Notes: a model not told the origin generated them from the letters alone. A DNA stretch of 64,000 bases from Comamonadaceae bacterium (GCA_947447975.1 CANFLU010000003.1:53879-117878), one strand, 5' to 3'. Positions 8,840 to 19,518 are shown, counted from the stretch's first letter. Numbers and translations: made by a program.

Positions 8840-9964
8840 ATGAATTTCCCTCTCTCCTGGCCCACCCGGCTTGTCTTATTGGCTTGCCTCTTGCTGCAAG
8901 CCTGCTCAAAACCCACTCCCGCCGATGAGCCTGTGCGGGCGGTGAAAGTGATCACGGTGGGCCTGGACGCGATGCAGTCCGGCGCGGAATATGCCGGGGA
9001 AGTGCGCGCGCGGGTGGAGTCACGCCTGGGCTTTCGGGTCAGTGGCAAGTTACTGCGCCGACAGGTGGAGCTAGGCCAGCATGTGCGGGTCGGGGAACTG
9101 TTGGCGCAGTTAGACCCCCAGGACTTCAAGCTCGCAGCCGATGGCGCACGAGCGCAACTGGCCGCTGCCGCCACTAACCGGGATTTGGCCTTGGCCGATT
9201 ACAAGCGCTATAAAGACTTGCGGGAGCAAAACTTCATTAGCGCCGCCGAATTGGAGCGGCGCGACACGGCCCTGAAAGCGGCCCAAGCGCAGGTAGACCA
9301 AGCGCAGGCGCAGCTTGCTGGATTGGGCAACCAGACCGGCTACGCCAATTTGGTGGCAGATATGGCGGGGGTCGTCACCTCCGTAGATGCCGAGCCGGGC
9401 CAAGTGTTGGCGGCAGGTACGCCGGTTTTGCGCATTGCGCAGGACGGCGGGCGTGATGCGGTGTTTTCCGTGCCGGAGGATAAGGTGGCCAAGCTCAAAG
9501 TAGGCTCGCAAGTGCAGGTACAGGCCTGGGCGGCCCCGGCGAGCGCGACCGCCACGGTGCGGGAAGTTGCTGCCAGCGCCGATCCGGTGACCCGTACTTT
9601 TGCAGTCAAAGTGGCCTTAAGTGGACCGGACACCTGGGCACTGGGCTCGACTGTCACCGTGGTCCCCAAGGCATTGGACCGATCAGGGCCGCCGGTGATC
9701 AAGCTGCCCAGCAGTGCGCTACAGCATGATGGAGAAAAAGCGGCGGTGTGGGTACTCGAAAAAGAGACCATGACCGTGCGCCTACAGCCCATTGTCATCG
9801 CCACCGCAGATGGCAATGAGGTGGTGGTGGCCCAGGGCTTGGCGTCGGGCATGCAGGTGGTCAGCGTAGGGGCACATGTACTCAATCCGGGGCAAAAAGT
9901 GACGATTTACCAGCCCAAGCAAGCCACCACGATGGCAGCGCCGGCTCCAGTGGCAGCAAAGTGA
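8840..9964 (+). CDS. RND efflux periplasmic adaptor (membrane fusion protein), lipoprotein
   Basis: 374 residues from ATG 8840; an upstream GTG at 8804 would add 12 residues and spoil the signal. The N-terminus MNFPLSWPTRLVLLACLLLQAC is a lipoprotein signal with lipobox LLQAC, so the protein is lipid-anchored in the periplasm. Then come the barrel-sandwich half-motif (AEYAGEVRARVESRLGFRVSGKL), a helical hairpin rich in A, Q and D (about 95-165), the second half lipoyl segment DMAGVVTSVDAEPGQVLAAG, and beta-barrel and membrane-proximal domains. It bridges the downstream permease to an outer-membrane channel. The exported substrate is unknown. Confidence 0.92.
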   Translation: MNFPLSWPTRLVLLACLLLQACSKPTPADEPVRAVKVITVGLDAMQSGAEYAGEVRARVESRLGFRVSGKLLRRQVELGQHVRVGELLAQLDPQDFKLAADGARAQLAAAATNRDLALADYKRYKDLREQNFISAAELERRDTALKAAQAQVDQAQAQLAGLGNQTGYANLVADMAGVVTSVDAEPGQVLAAGTPVLRIAQDGGRDAVFSVPEDKVAKLKVGSQVQVQAWAAPASATATVREVAASADPVTRTFAVKVALSGPDTWALGSTVTVVPKALDRSGPPVIKLPSSALQHDGEKAAVWVLEKETMTVRLQPIVIATADGNEVVVAQGLASGMQVVSVGAHVLNPGQKVTIYQPKQATTMAAPAPVAAK

Positions 9965-12900
9965 GCGGCGGTATGCAACAGGACACTCCCAAGCCCGGTT
10001 TCAACCTGTCCCGATGGGCCCTGGACCATGCGGCGCTGACGCGGTATTTGATGCTGGTCCTGATGCTGTTGGGCGCAGCCGCCTACTTCCAGTTAGGCCA
10101 GGATGAAGACCCGCCCTTCACCTTTCGGGTGATGGTGATCCGCGCTTTTTGGCCGGGAGCCACCGCGGCGCAAATGGCCGAGCAGGTGACCGACAAGATC
10201 GAACGTACTTTGCAAGAGGTGCCTGGCGCCGACAAGATCCGGAGCTTTTCCAAGCCCGGCGAAACCACGATTTTTTTCCAGCTCAAAGATTCCACCCGTC
10301 CCGGCGAGGTGCCTGACCTTTGGTATGCAGTGCGCAAAAAGGTGGGCGATATGCGCTATACCTTGCCCGCTGGCGTGAATGGTCCCGTTTTCAACGATGA
10401 GTTTGGCGATGTCTTTGGTGTCATTTACGCGCTGCAGGGCGAAGGTTTTTCGCCCGCCGAAGTCAAAGAGCAGGCCGATTCGGTACGCCAGCAATTGCTG
10501 CGCGTGCCCGACGTCAATAAAGTGGATTTGTTTGGCGTGCAGGACGAAAAGCTGTATATCGAAATCTCCCAGCGCCGCTTATCGCAACTAGGCTTGGATA
10601 TGAACCAGGTGCTGGCCCAACTGGCGCAGCAAAACGCCATGGAAGGCGCCGGCACCATGCAAACCCCACTGGACGTCCTGCAGGTTCGCGTCAGCGGTGC
10701 ATTCCAGGCCGAGGAGCAATTGCGCGCCATGCCGATACGCGGTAGCTCGGGCAACCAATTGCGGCTGGGGGACATCGCGGAGATCAAGCGTGGCTATATC
10801 GACCCTGCCGGCGTCAAAGTCCGCTTCCAGGGCCAACAGGTGATCACGCTGGGCGTCTCCATGACCAAAGGCGGCGACATTATTGCCTTGGGTAAGGCCT
10901 TAAAGGCCGCAACCGCACGCATTGGAGCGGCTTTGCCCGTAGGCATCAGCCTGGTGGAAGTGCAGGACCAACCGACGGCGGTGGCTAAATCAGTGAACGA
11001 ATTTATCGGCGTGCTGATCGAGGCGATTGTGATTGTGTTGCTGGTCAGCTTTGTGGCGCTGGGTTTGCACAAGCGTCCTGGCCCACAGGCCTGGTACCGC
11101 AGCTATTACGTCGACGTGCGCCCCGGTCTGGTGGTGGCGATCACGATTCCCTTGGTGCTAGCGGTCACATTTTTGGGCATGTATTACTGGGGCATAGGGC
11201 TGCACAAAATCTCCTTGGGCTCGCTCATCATCGCGCTGGGGCTGCTGGTCGACGATGCCATCATCGCAGTGGAAATGATGGTACGAAAAATCGAGGAAGG
11301 GTATGACAAGGTGCGCGCCGCCACCTTTGCCTACGAAATTACTGCGATGCCGATGTTGACCGGCACCTTAATCACTGCTGTGGGGTTCTTACCCATCGGC
11401 ATAGCGCGCTCGACAGTGGGTGAGTACACCTTTGCCATTTTCGGCGTGACGGTGCTGGCCTTGCTGGTGAGCTGGGTGGTTTCTGTTTACTTTGTCCCTT
11501 ACCTGGGCACGGTTTTACTCAAAGCCAAAAGCAGCGCGCCCGAGGCGCAACACCATGAGGTGTTCGACACCCCGTTTTACAACGCGTTCAGGCGCATGGT
11601 GAATTGGTGCGTGGCGCATCGCTGGACAACGATTGGGGTAATGCTGCTGACCTTCGCCTTGGGTATTGTGGGCATGGGCCGGGTACAGCAGCAGTTTTTT
11701 CCAGATTCGAGCCGGCCCGAAGTAATGATGGATGTGTGGTTTGCCGAGGGGACCTCGATTGCCGCCAATGAAGAAGTCAGCCGGCGCATCGAGGCGCGTC
11801 TGATGCAGGAAAGCGGCGTGGTCAATGTGGCGACGTGGATCGGCTCGGGCGTGCCGCGCTTTTATTTGCCCTTGGATGCTATTTTCCAGCAATCCAATGT
11901 GTCGCAGTTCATTGTGCTGCCGGTGGATTTGAAGCGGCGGGAAAGTCTGCGCATCCAACTTCCTGCATTGATGGCCCAGGAGTTTCCCGAGGTACGCGCG
12001 CGTGTAAAGATAGTGCCCAACGGCCCGCCGGTGGCCTATCCGGTGCAGTTCCGCGTGATCGGGCCCGATGCTGACCAGCTACGCTTGCGTGCCAACGAAG
12101 TGAAAGCCCAGATGCGCGCCAACCCCAATATGCGTGGCGTCAACGACAACTGGAACGAACCGGTCAAGGTGATTCGCCTGGACGTAGACCAGGCCAAGGC
12201 CCGGGCCTTGGGGGTGAGCAGCCAGTCCATCGCCCAATCGGCCCGTACCCTGCTTTCGGGCAGCACCGTAGGGCAATTCCGTGAGGGCGATAAGTTGATC
12301 GACATCGTGCTGCGCCAGCCCCTGTCCGAACGCAATGCGATTTCCGATATTGGCAACGCCTACGTGCCCACCGCCAGCGGCAAGTCCATTCCGCTGACGC
12401 AAATTGCCAAGCCGACGTTCGTGTGGGAGCCGGGTGTGCTGTGGCGCGAGGGACGTGATTACGCCATTACCGTGCAGGGCGATATAGCTGAAGGCCTGCA
12501 AGGCGCCACCGTGACCGGGCAGCTGGCGCCGGATCTGCGCAAACTGGAGTCCAGTTGGGCCGCCAAAGGGCAGGGCGCTTACCGCATTCAGGTGGCCGGC
12601 GCGGTGGAGGAAAGCAGCAAGGGCTCGAGCTCGATTGCGGCCGGAATTCCCATCATGCTGTTCATCACGTTTACGCTTTTGATGCTGCAACTGCACAGCT
12701 TCAGCCGCGCACTGCTGGTGTTTTTGACCGGGCCTTTGGGGATTGCCGGTGTCGCTGGGGCCTTGCTGAGTTTTGGGCGCCCCTTTGGCTTTGTGGCTTT
12801 GCTGGGCGTTATTGCCCTTATGGGCATGATTCAACGCAACTCGGTTATTTTGATTGACCAAATCGAGCAGGACCGGGCCAATGGCGTGCCCGCCTGGGAC

Positions 12901-13137
12901 GCCATCGTGGAGTCTGCAGTGCGTCGCTTGCGGCCTATTGTCCTGACGGCCGCCGCCGCGGTGCTGGCCATGATTCCCTTGTCGCGCTCGGTTTTCTGGG
13001 GCCCCATGGCCGTAGCCATCATGGGCGGCCTCATTGTGGCGACGGCCTTGACTTTACTAGCTTTGCCCGCCATGTATGCCGCATGGTTCAAGGTAAGGCG
13101 CGAGCCCCAAGGCGCGCAGGCTAAAATGTCTGGCTAA
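9961..13137 (+). CDS. RND efflux permease, inner-membrane proton antiporter (AcrB/HAE family)
   Basis: 1058 residues, full length for the family. The GTG start overlaps the adaptor stop (GTGA); an ATG at 9973 is an alternative. It has the two-fold repeat of a membrane segment, large periplasmic loop and five-helix bundle. The proton-relay aspartate pair is in LGLLVDDAIIAVE (residues about 429-441). In the second half, the place of the relay lysine of AcrB reads MIQRNSVILID, with arginine before the asparagine. No outer-membrane factor follows, so the pump must recruit one encoded elsewhere. Substrate unknown. Confidence 0.93.
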   Translation: MSGGMQQDTPKPGFNLSRWALDHAALTRYLMLVLMLLGAAAYFQLGQDEDPPFTFRVMVIRAFWPGATAAQMAEQVTDKIERTLQEVPGADKIRSFSKPGETTIFFQLKDSTRPGEVPDLWYAVRKKVGDMRYTLPAGVNGPVFNDEFGDVFGVIYALQGEGFSPAEVKEQADSVRQQLLRVPDVNKVDLFGVQDEKLYIEISQRRLSQLGLDMNQVLAQLAQQNAMEGAGTMQTPLDVLQVRVSGAFQAEEQLRAMPIRGSSGNQLRLGDIAEIKRGYIDPAGVKVRFQGQQVITLGVSMTKGGDIIALGKALKAATARIGAALPVGISLVEVQDQPTAVAKSVNEFIGVLIEAIVIVLLVSFVALGLHKRPGPQAWYRSYYVDVRPGLVVAITIPLVLAVTFLGMYYWGIGLHKISLGSLIIALGLLVDDAIIAVEMMVRKIEEGYDKVRAATFAYEITAMPMLTGTLITAVGFLPIGIARSTVGEYTFAIFGVTVLALLVSWVVSVYFVPYLGTVLLKAKSSAPEAQHHEVFDTPFYNAFRRMVNWCVAHRWTTIGVMLLTFALGIVGMGRVQQQFFPDSSRPEVMMDVWFAEGTSIAANEEVSRRIEARLMQESGVVNVATWIGSGVPRFYLPLDAIFQQSNVSQFIVLPVDLKRRESLRIQLPALMAQEFPEVRARVKIVPNGPPVAYPVQFRVIGPDADQLRLRANEVKAQMRANPNMRGVNDNWNEPVKVIRLDVDQAKARALGVSSQSIAQSARTLLSGSTVGQFREGDKLIDIVLRQPLSERNAISDIGNAYVPTASGKSIPLTQIAKPTFVWEPGVLWREGRDYAITVQGDIAEGLQGATVTGQLAPDLRKLESSWAAKGQGAYRIQVAGAVEESSKGSSSIAAGIPIMLFITFTLLMLQLHSFSRALLVFLTGPLGIAGVAGALLSFGRPFGFVALLGVIALMGMIQRNSVILIDQIEQDRANGVPAWDAIVESAVRRLRPIVLTAAAAVLAMIPLSRSVFWGPMAVAIMGGLIVATALTLLALPAMYAAWFKVRREPQGAQAKMSG

Positions 13138-13214
13138 CCGATTTCCAGCGATCGGCCGGGCCCGTCAGCACAATGAAGGTGATGCGCGGACGCGGCGGAT
13201 GGCTGAATTTTTTT

Positions 13215-13301
13215 GCGCGGGTGGCGAAATTGGTAGACGCACCAGGTTTAGGTCCTGACGCCAGCAATGGTGTGGGGGTTCGAGTCCCCCCCCGCGCACC
13301 A
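13215..13301 (+). tRNA. tRNA-Leu (anticodon TAG)
   Basis: 87 nt with encoded CCA. The acceptor stem GCGCGGG pairs with CCCGCGC; the D-arm begins TGGCGAAATTGGTAGACGC, and the anticodon loop is TTTAGGT giving anticodon TAG. A long variable arm is present, as expected for leucine tRNA, and the T-arm is GGGGGTTCGAGTCCCCC. It reads CUA and, with wobble, other CUN codons. It stands between the RND permease and tig. Confidence 0.96.
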
Positions 13302-13394
13302 CCCATAAGGTACTGAGAGTCCCCTGTGCGGCCAGTCCTGTGACCGCACGCGGCGGCACGGCCAGGCCTTAGATTTTTATTTGGAGCACCTGTC

Positions 13395-14705
13395 ATGACG
13401 GTAGTAGTTGAAACTTTGGAAAAGTTGGAACGCAAGATCACCCTCAAGCTTCCCGTGGACGCAGTTCAAAACGAGGTGCAAGTCCGTCTGCGCAAGTTGG
13501 CCCGTACGGTAAAGATGGATGGCTTTCGTCCCGGTAAGGTGCCCATGAATGTGGTCACCCAGCGCTACGGATATTCGGTGCACTACGAAGTGATGAATGA
13601 CAAAGTTGGCCAGGCTTTTGCGCAGGCCGCCAGCGAAGCCAAGCTGCGCGTCGCAGGCCAGCCCCGCATTAGCGAAGCCGCTGAGGCCGTGGAAGGCGCG
13701 ATGGCGTTTGATGCGGTGTTTGAAGTTTTCCCAGAAGTGAAAATCGGCGACCTGTCTGGCGCTGAAGTAGAGAAATTCGACGCCCAGGTGACGGATGCGG
13801 CCATCGACAAAACCATCGATATCCTGCGCAAGCAACGCCGCACTTTTGCCCAGCGCTCCCAAGACTCTGCCGCCCAGGATGGCGACCGCGCTACCGTGGA
13901 CTTTGAAGGCAAGATCGACGGCGAAATGTTTGAAGGCGGCAAGGCCGAGGACTTCCAGTTCATTTTGGGCGATGGCCAAATGCTCAAAGAATTCGAAGAA
14001 GCCACCCGTGGCATGAAGCTCGGTGAGAGCAAGACATTCCCCTTGGCCTTTCCCGAGGATTACCATGGAAAAGATGTCGCGGGAAAAACAGCCGATTTCA
14101 TGGTCACTGTCAAGAAACTAGAGGCGGCCCATTTGCCCGAGGTGGACGACGCGCTGGCCCGCAGCTTGGGCATTGCCGACGCAACAGTTGCGGCATTGCG
14201 CGAAGACATCAGCAAAAACCTGCAACGCGAAGTCAAAGCGCGCCTGCTCTCGCGCAACAAGCAAGGCGTGATGGAAGCGCTGATTTCTAAATCCGAGCTG
14301 GACCTGCCTAAGGCCAGCGTGCAGTCCGAGGTGGAGCGCTTGGTCGCTGATGCACGCGCCAACCTGAAGCAGCGTGGTATCAAGGACGCCGATAACGCCC
14401 CGATTCCCGAGGAACTATTTACCGCGCAGGCCGAGCGCCGCGTGCGCCTGGGCCTGGTCGTGGGCGAACTCGTGCGTGCCAACCAGTTGCAGGCAACGCC
14501 TGCGCAGATCAAGCAGCATGTGGAAGAACTGGCCGCCAGCTACGAGAACCCCGCTGAGGTGGTGCGTTGGTACTACGGCGACCAGAACCGCATGAGTGAG
14601 GTTGAATCGGTGGTGATCGAGAACAATGTGACGGAGTTTGTCCTCTCCAAGGTCAAGGTTACCGAGAAGGCCATCTCCTTTGACGAGTTAATGGGGCAGA
14701 ATTGA
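13395..14705 (+). CDS. tig: Trigger factor (ribosome-associated chaperone and prolyl isomerase)
   Basis: 436 residues, normal length. The N-terminal ribosome-binding domain ends with the signature [12 protein letters not shown] near residue 45. The FKBP-type isomerase domain (about 150-240) includes [24 protein letters not shown] and [17 protein letters not shown]. The helical C-terminal domain forms the chaperone arms. It binds nascent chains at the tunnel exit. A GGAG ribosome site precedes the ATG. It is followed by clpP, clpX and lon in the widely conserved order, so newly made and degraded proteins are handled by neighbouring genes. Confidence 0.97.
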   Translation: MTVVVETLEKLERKITLKLPVDAVQNEVQVRLRKLARTVKMDGFRPGKVPMNVVTQRYGYSVHYEVMNDKVGQAFAQAASEAKLRVAGQPRISEAAEAVEGAMAFDAVFEVFPEVKIGDLSGAEVEKFDAQVTDAAIDKTIDILRKQRRTFAQRSQDSAAQDGDRATVDFEGKIDGEMFEGGKAEDFQFILGDGQMLKEFEEATRGMKLGESKTFPLAFPEDYHGKDVAGKTADFMVTVKKLEAAHLPEVDDALARSLGIADATVAALREDISKNLQREVKARLLSRNKQGVMEALISKSELDLPKASVQSEVERLVADARANLKQRGIKDADNAPIPEELFTAQAERRVRLGLVVGELVRANQLQATPAQIKQHVEELAASYENPAEVVRWYYGDQNRMSEVESVVIENNVTEFVLSKVKVTEKAISFDELMGQN

Positions 14706-14763
14706 CCGAACGGTTCGCGCCGCCGTCGGCGGCAGCGGATTTCACATATTGAAGGGAAGTGTT

Positions 14764-15387
14764 ATGAATTTCGAATTGCCGGGCAGCCATTCAACCCGAG
14801 CTCTGGGCATGGTACCCATGGTGATTGAGCAGTCGGGGCGCGGCGAGCGTTCCTATGATATTTATTCCCGTTTGCTCAAGGAGCGGGTCATATTTCTGGT
14901 CGGCTCGGTGAATGACCAGACCGCCAACCTGGTGGTCGCCCAATTGCTGTTCCTGGAAAGTGAAAACCCGGACAAGGATATTTCCTTTTACATCAACTCG
15001 CCTGGCGGCTCGGTGAGTGCGGGCATGGCGATTTTTGACACCATGAATTTCATCAAGCCCGATGTGTCCACACTTTGCATCGGCATGGCCGCCAGCATGG
15101 GCGCGTTTTTGCTGGCAGCGGGCGCCAAGGGAAAGCGCTTTTCCTTGCCTAACTCCAAAGTCATGATTCACCAGCCTTTGGGTGGCACCCAAGGACAAGC
15201 GACGGAAATCGAAATCCATGCGCGTGAGATTTTGAAGACGCGTGAACAGTTGAACAAAATCCTGGCAGAGCGCACCGGCCAGCCTCTAGAGAAAATTGCA
15301 CGCGACACCGAGCGCGACTACTACCTGTCTGCCGATGAGGCCAAAGACTATGGCCTGGTGGACGATGTGATTGCCAAGCGGCCTTGA
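14764..15387 (+). CDS. clpP: ATP-dependent Clp protease proteolytic subunit
   Basis: 207 residues from ATG 14764, chosen over an in-frame TTG at 14749 because GAAGGGAAG makes a ribosome site right before it. The catalytic triad is Ser111 (GMAASMGAF), His136 (MIHQP) and Asp185 (DTERDYYLS), exactly the numbering of the E. coli precursor, so a short N-terminal propeptide is likely. ClpP forms the two-ring tetradecamer that degrades substrates unfolded by ClpX (next gene) or ClpA (31919-34240). Confidence 0.98.
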   Translation: MNFELPGSHSTRALGMVPMVIEQSGRGERSYDIYSRLLKERVIFLVGSVNDQTANLVVAQLLFLESENPDKDISFYINSPGGSVSAGMAIFDTMNFIKPDVSTLCIGMAASMGAFLLAAGAKGKRFSLPNSKVMIHQPLGGTQGQATEIEIHAREILKTREQLNKILAERTGQPLEKIARDTERDYYLSADEAKDYGLVDDVIAKRP

Positions 15388-15408
15388 GGTCGTTGCCTCT
15401 CGGGGGGC

Positions 15409-15445
15409 AAAACGGCGCCTTTCCGTCTGGAGGGCGCCGTTTTTA
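15409..15445 (+). terminator. Intrinsic terminator between clpP and clpX
   Basis: A perfect 11-bp stem (15409-15419 with 15433-15443, sequence AAAACGGCGCC and its complement) encloses a 13-nt loop and runs into a T-rich tract (TTTTTATTT). It lies 22 nt after the clpP stop and 45 nt before clpX, so clpX must depend partly on read-through or on its own promoter. Confidence 0.85.
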
Positions 15446-15489
15446 TTTGGTTATCATTGAGACTCACCAGTTATAGGTAGAAAATTTAC

Positions 15490-16755
15490 ATGGCCGAAAA
15501 AAAAGGCAACTCCAGCGAGAAGAATCTGTACTGCTCCTTTTGCGGTAAAAGCCAGCATGAGGTGAAAAAGCTGATCGCAGGCCCCTCGGTTTTTGTGTGT
15601 GACGAGTGCATCGACCTGTGCAACGAGATCATCCGGGATGAGTTGCCGGCGGTCGCCAGCGTGTCCACTGGCCGCAGCGGCCTGCCGACACCCTCAGAAA
15701 TTAAAACCAATCTGGATAACTATGTGATTGGTCAAGAGCCGGCCAAGCGCACTTTGGCGGTGGCGGTGTACAACCATTACAAGCGCTTGCGCCATCAGGA
15801 ACAGTCGAAGAAAGACGAAGTCGAGTTAAGCAAAAGTAATATTTTGCTGATCGGCCCCACCGGCTCTGGTAAGACACTGTTGGCGCAAACATTGGCGCGC
15901 ATGCTCGACGTCCCCTTTGTGATGGCCGATGCCACCACCCTGACCGAAGCCGGGTATGTGGGCGAGGACGTGGAGAACATTGTTCTAAAACTGCTGCAAA
16001 GCTGCAATTACGACGTCGAGCGCGCCCAACGCGGCATTGTGTATATCGACGAAATCGACAAAATTTCTCGCAAATCCGACAACCCGTCGATTACGCGTGA
16101 TGTGTCGGGCGAGGGCGTGCAACAGGCCTTGCTCAAACTGATCGAAGGCACGATGGCCAGCGTGCCACCGCAGGGCGGGCGCAAGCACCCTAACCAAGAT
16201 TTTGTGCAAATCGACACTACCAATATCTTGTTCATTTGTGGCGGCGCCTTTGCGGGCCTAGAAAAAGTGATCGAAAACCGCACCCAATCGTCTGGCATTG
16301 GGTTTAGTGCCACGGTGATGAGCAAGGCGCAGCGCAGCCTCACCGAGGTGTTCAAGGATGTAGAGCCTGAAGATTTGATCAAATTCGGGCTGATTCCCGA
16401 GCTGGTTGGGCGCATGCCCGTGGTTGCTACCCTGGCCGAGCTGACGGAAGACGCCATGGTGCAAATTCTGACGGAGCCCAAGAACGCACTGGTCAAGCAA
16501 TATGCCAAATTGATCGCCATGGAAGGCGCAGAATTGGAGATCCGGCCCGAAGCCTTGCGGGCGATCGCCAAGCGCGCGCTGGCCCGCAAAACGGGCGCGC
16601 GGGGCCTGCGATCGATACTCGAGCAGTCACTCATCAACACCATGTACGATTTGCCCGACTCCAATGAGGTGGAAAAAGTCGTGGTCGATGCGTCGACTAT
16701 TGAGGAAAATCATCCTCCCTTGTTGGTCTACCGCGAGGTCGCCAAAAAAGCGTGA
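15490..16755 (+). CDS. clpX: ATP-dependent Clp protease ATP-binding subunit ClpX
   Basis: 421 residues. The N-terminal C4 zinc-binding domain (LYCSFCGKS and [11 protein letters not shown], about residues 15-45) dimerises and binds adaptors and substrates. The AAA+ module has Walker A GPTGSGKT (about 122-129), Walker [10 protein letters not shown], and pore loop GYVGED. The IGF loop that docks on ClpP is in SSGIGFSAT near residue 269. It unfolds tagged substrates, for example ssrA-tagged proteins, for ClpP. Confidence 0.98.
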   Translation: MAEKKGNSSEKNLYCSFCGKSQHEVKKLIAGPSVFVCDECIDLCNEIIRDELPAVASVSTGRSGLPTPSEIKTNLDNYVIGQEPAKRTLAVAVYNHYKRLRHQEQSKKDEVELSKSNILLIGPTGSGKTLLAQTLARMLDVPFVMADATTLTEAGYVGEDVENIVLKLLQSCNYDVERAQRGIVYIDEIDKISRKSDNPSITRDVSGEGVQQALLKLIEGTMASVPPQGGRKHPNQDFVQIDTTNILFICGGAFAGLEKVIENRTQSSGIGFSATVMSKAQRSLTEVFKDVEPEDLIKFGLIPELVGRMPVVATLAELTEDAMVQILTEPKNALVKQYAKLIAMEGAELEIRPEALRAIAKRALARKTGARGLRSILEQSLINTMYDLPDSNEVEKVVVDASTIEENHPPLLVYREVAKKA

Positions 16756-16835
16756 CCGCAGTGCGCGCCTTGATCAGCAGATGCCCGGCTTTGGCGGGCC
16801 CCTGGGCGGACAAGGTGCATTTATCCCCGGTGACG

Positions 16836-16863
16836 CTTGAAATTTCAGAAAACCAGACCATAT
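16836..16863 (+). promoter_or_regulatory. Heat-shock (sigma-32/RpoH) type promoter for lon
   Basis: The -35 element CTTGAAA at 16836-16842 is a perfect match to the RpoH consensus. After 13 nt, 16856-16863 reads GACCATAT against consensus CCCCATNT. It sits 24 nt before the lon ATG at 16887. Lon is an RpoH regulon member in E. coli, so motif and gene agree. Confidence 0.75.
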
Positions 16864-16886
16864 CCAGCTGATAGAAAAGGATTTTT

Positions 16887-19331
16887 ATGTCCGGTTACAC
16901 CCCCTTAGAAGCGCTCCCTGTTGACCTGCCCATGTTGCCGCTGCGTGACGTGGTGGTCTTCCCCCACATGGTGATTCCGTTGTTTGTCGGCCGGCCCAAA
17001 AGCATCAAGGCTTTGGAAGCAGCGATGGAAGCGGAGCGCCGCATCATGCTGGTGGCGCAAAAAGCCGCGGCCAAAGATGAGCCTTTGGTCTCCGATATGT
17101 TTGACATGGGTTGCGTCTCGACGATTTTGCAGATGCTAAAGTTGCCTGATGGCACCGTCAAGGTGCTGGTAGAAGGCCACCAGCGTGCGAAGGTGAACCA
17201 CATTGAGGACAGCGAAACCCATTTCACCGCTAATGTGCTGCCCTTGGACGCTCAAAGTACCTCCGGGGTAGAAGGCGAAGCGCAGGCTAGCGAAATAGAG
17301 GCATTGCGCCGGGCGGTCATGCAGCAGTTTGACCAGTACGTCAAGCTGAACAAAAAAATACCGCCCGAAATTCTCACATCCATCGCCAGCATTGATGATC
17401 CGGGTCGCCTGGCCGACACCATTGCGGCGCACATGCCCTTGAAGTTGGAAAACAAACAAACGGTGTTGGCGCTGCCGTTGGTGAAGGCGCGCTTGGAGAA
17501 TTTGTACGAGCAAATTGAGCGCGAAGTTGACATCTTGAATGTGGACAAAAAAATCCGTGGGCGCGTCAAGCGGCAAATGGAGAAAAACCAACGTGATTTC
17601 TATTTGAACGAACAGGTCAAGGCGATTCAAAAAGAGCTGGGTGACGGCGAAGACGGTGCCGATATTGAAGAAATAGAGAAAAAAATCAAGGCTGCCCGCA
17701 TGCCCAAGGACGCATTGAAAAAGGCCGAAAGTGAACTCAAGAAGCTACGTCTGATGTCGCCTATGTCCGCCGAGGCGACGGTGGTGCGCAATTACATCGA
17801 TGTGCTGGTGGGTTTGCCCTGGACGAGCAAGACCAAGATTAAGCACGATCTGAGCAATGCTGAGAAGGTGCTCAACGAAGACCACTACGGCCTAGACAAA
17901 GTCAAGGACCGTATCCTCGAATACCTCGCGGTGCAGCAGCGCGTGGATAAGGTCAAAGCCCCGATTCTCTGCTTGGTCGGACCACCCGGGGTGGGTAAGA
18001 CCTCCCTAGGGCAATCCATTGCCAAGGCCACCGGGCGCAAATATGTGCGCATGGCGCTGGGGGGCATGCGCGACGAGGCGGAAATCCGCGGTCACCGCCG
18101 CACCTATATCGGTGCCATGCCGGGCAAGGTCTTGCAAAGCCTGACCAAGGTCGGCACACGCAACCCTTTGTTCTTATTGGACGAGATCGATAAATTGGGT
18201 ACGGATTTCAGGGGTGATCCCAGCAGCGCTTTGTTAGAGGTGCTAGACCCGGAGCAAAACCACAAGTTTGGTGACCACTATGTGGAAGTGGACTATGACC
18301 TGAGCGATGTGATGTTTGTCGCGACGTCCAATTCCATGAAGATTCCGCCGGCACTTTTGGACCGCATGGAGGTGATTCGCCTTTCGGGTTACACCGAAGA
18401 TGAAAAAACCAGTATCGCCATGACCTATTTGCTGCCCAAGCAAATGAAAAACAACGGCCTCAAGGAGACCGAACTGGCCATAGCCGAGGATGCCGTGCGC
18501 GACATCGTCCGCTACTACACCCGTGAGGCGGGTGTGCGTTCATTGGAGCGTGAGCTGTCCAAAATTTGCCGCAAAGTGGTCAAAGCTTTGCTGCTGAAAA
18601 AACTAACACCCCAGGTGCTGGTCAATTCGGACAACCTGAACGATTACCTGGGGGTGCGTAAGTACACCTATGGGCGGGCCGAGGACCAAAACCAGGTCGG
18701 CCAGGTGGCGGGCTTGGCCTATACCGAAGTGGGTGGCGATTTGCTCACTATTGAGGCCGCTTTGGTGCCCGGCAAAGGCGTGATCACCCGCACCGGCTCG
18801 CTGGGCGACGTGATGAAGGAATCGGTGGAAGCAGCCCGCACCGTGGTGCGCAGCCGCGCCAAGCGCTTGGGCATCAAAGACGAGGCCTTTGAAAAGAAAG
18901 ACCTGCATATTCACGTGCCGGACGGTGCCACGCCCAAGGATGGTCCTAGCGCTGGTGCGGCCATGGCGACGGCCTTTGTGTCCGCGCTGACGGGCATTGC
19001 CGTGCGCGGTGATGTGGCGATGACCGGCGAGATCACCTTGCGTGGCGAGATCACCGAAATTGGCGGGCTGAAAGAAAAACTGCTAGCCGCCTTGCGCGGT
19101 GGCATTAAGCTGGTGCTGATCCCCGAAGCCAATGCCAAAGACTTGCAAGAGATACCGGAAAACGTGAAGAGCGGTTTGGAAATTGTGCCGGTGCGATGGA
19201 TCGATCAGGTACTGGAGCTGGCATTGGTTTCGCAACCCGTCCCCCTCGCGGAAGACGAGCCGGCCGAGGTTGCGGCTGCGGTGGGCGCGGTGGTGGTAGA
19301 CCCGGCAGCGCCAGAGACCTTAAAGCACTGA
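16887..19331 (+). CDS. lon: ATP-dependent protease Lon (La)
   Basis: 814 residues. The N-terminal substrate-binding domain starts [19 protein letters not shown]; a long coiled-coil region spans about 195-300. The AAA+ domain has Walker A GPPGVGKT at 365-372 and LFLLDEIDK. The protease domain has the catalytic dyad Ser688 (DGPSAG) and Lys731 (GGLKEKLL). It degrades misfolded and selected regulatory proteins in the cytosol. It follows clpX by 131 nt, in which a heat-shock promoter is seen, so it can be expressed independently of the clp genes. Confidence 0.98.
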   Translation: MSGYTPLEALPVDLPMLPLRDVVVFPHMVIPLFVGRPKSIKALEAAMEAERRIMLVAQKAAAKDEPLVSDMFDMGCVSTILQMLKLPDGTVKVLVEGHQRAKVNHIEDSETHFTANVLPLDAQSTSGVEGEAQASEIEALRRAVMQQFDQYVKLNKKIPPEILTSIASIDDPGRLADTIAAHMPLKLENKQTVLALPLVKARLENLYEQIEREVDILNVDKKIRGRVKRQMEKNQRDFYLNEQVKAIQKELGDGEDGADIEEIEKKIKAARMPKDALKKAESELKKLRLMSPMSAEATVVRNYIDVLVGLPWTSKTKIKHDLSNAEKVLNEDHYGLDKVKDRILEYLAVQQRVDKVKAPILCLVGPPGVGKTSLGQSIAKATGRKYVRMALGGMRDEAEIRGHRRTYIGAMPGKVLQSLTKVGTRNPLFLLDEIDKLGTDFRGDPSSALLEVLDPEQNHKFGDHYVEVDYDLSDVMFVATSNSMKIPPALLDRMEVIRLSGYTEDEKTSIAMTYLLPKQMKNNGLKETELAIAEDAVRDIVRYYTREAGVRSLERELSKICRKVVKALLLKKLTPQVLVNSDNLNDYLGVRKYTYGRAEDQNQVGQVAGLAYTEVGGDLLTIEAALVPGKGVITRTGSLGDVMKESVEAARTVVRSRAKRLGIKDEAFEKKDLHIHVPDGATPKDGPSAGAAMATAFVSALTGIAVRGDVAMTGEITLRGEITEIGGLKEKLLAALRGGIKLVLIPEANAKDLQEIPENVKSGLEIVPVRWIDQVLELALVSQPVPLAEDEPAEVAAAVGAVVVDPAAPETLKH

Positions 19332-19362
19332 AGCACAGTTAATTGACGAAAGCGTGGGCACC

Positions 19363-19394
19363 TTGAGCAAAAGGCAGAAATTGCACGCTATAAT
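19363..19394 (+). promoter_or_regulatory. Promoter for tRNA-Gly
   Basis: A perfect -10 TATAAT is at 19389-19394, 12 nt before the mature tRNA. The best -35 candidate, TTGAGC at 19363-19368, has a long 20-nt spacer, so the -35 assignment is uncertain. Confidence 0.5.
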
Positions 19395-19406
19395 TCAAGA
19401 CGTTTC

Positions 19407-19482
19407 GCGGGAATAGCTCAGTTGGTAGAGCGCAACCTTGCCAAGGTTGAGGTCGAGAGTTCGAGACTCTTTTCCCGCTCCA
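19407..19482 (+). tRNA. tRNA-Gly (anticodon GCC)
   Basis: 76 nt with encoded CCA. Acceptor GCGGGAA pairs with TTCCCGC, D-arm AGCTCAGTTGGTAGAGC, anticodon stem-loop CAACCTTGCCAAGGTTG with anticodon GCC, and T-arm GAGAGTTCGAGACTC. It reads GGC and GGU. A terminator follows at once. Confidence 0.97.
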
Positions 19483-19490
19483 CATTCCGA

Positions 19491-19518
19491 AAGGGAAGCC
19501 CAGTGCTTCCCTTTTTTC
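19491..19518 (+). terminator. Intrinsic terminator after tRNA-Gly
   Basis: A 9-bp perfect stem (AAGGGAAGC at 19491-19499 with GCTTCCCTT at 19505-19513), a 5-nt loop CCAGT and a T-tract at 19512-19517. It lies between tRNA-Gly and tRNA-Cys. Confidence 0.85.
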
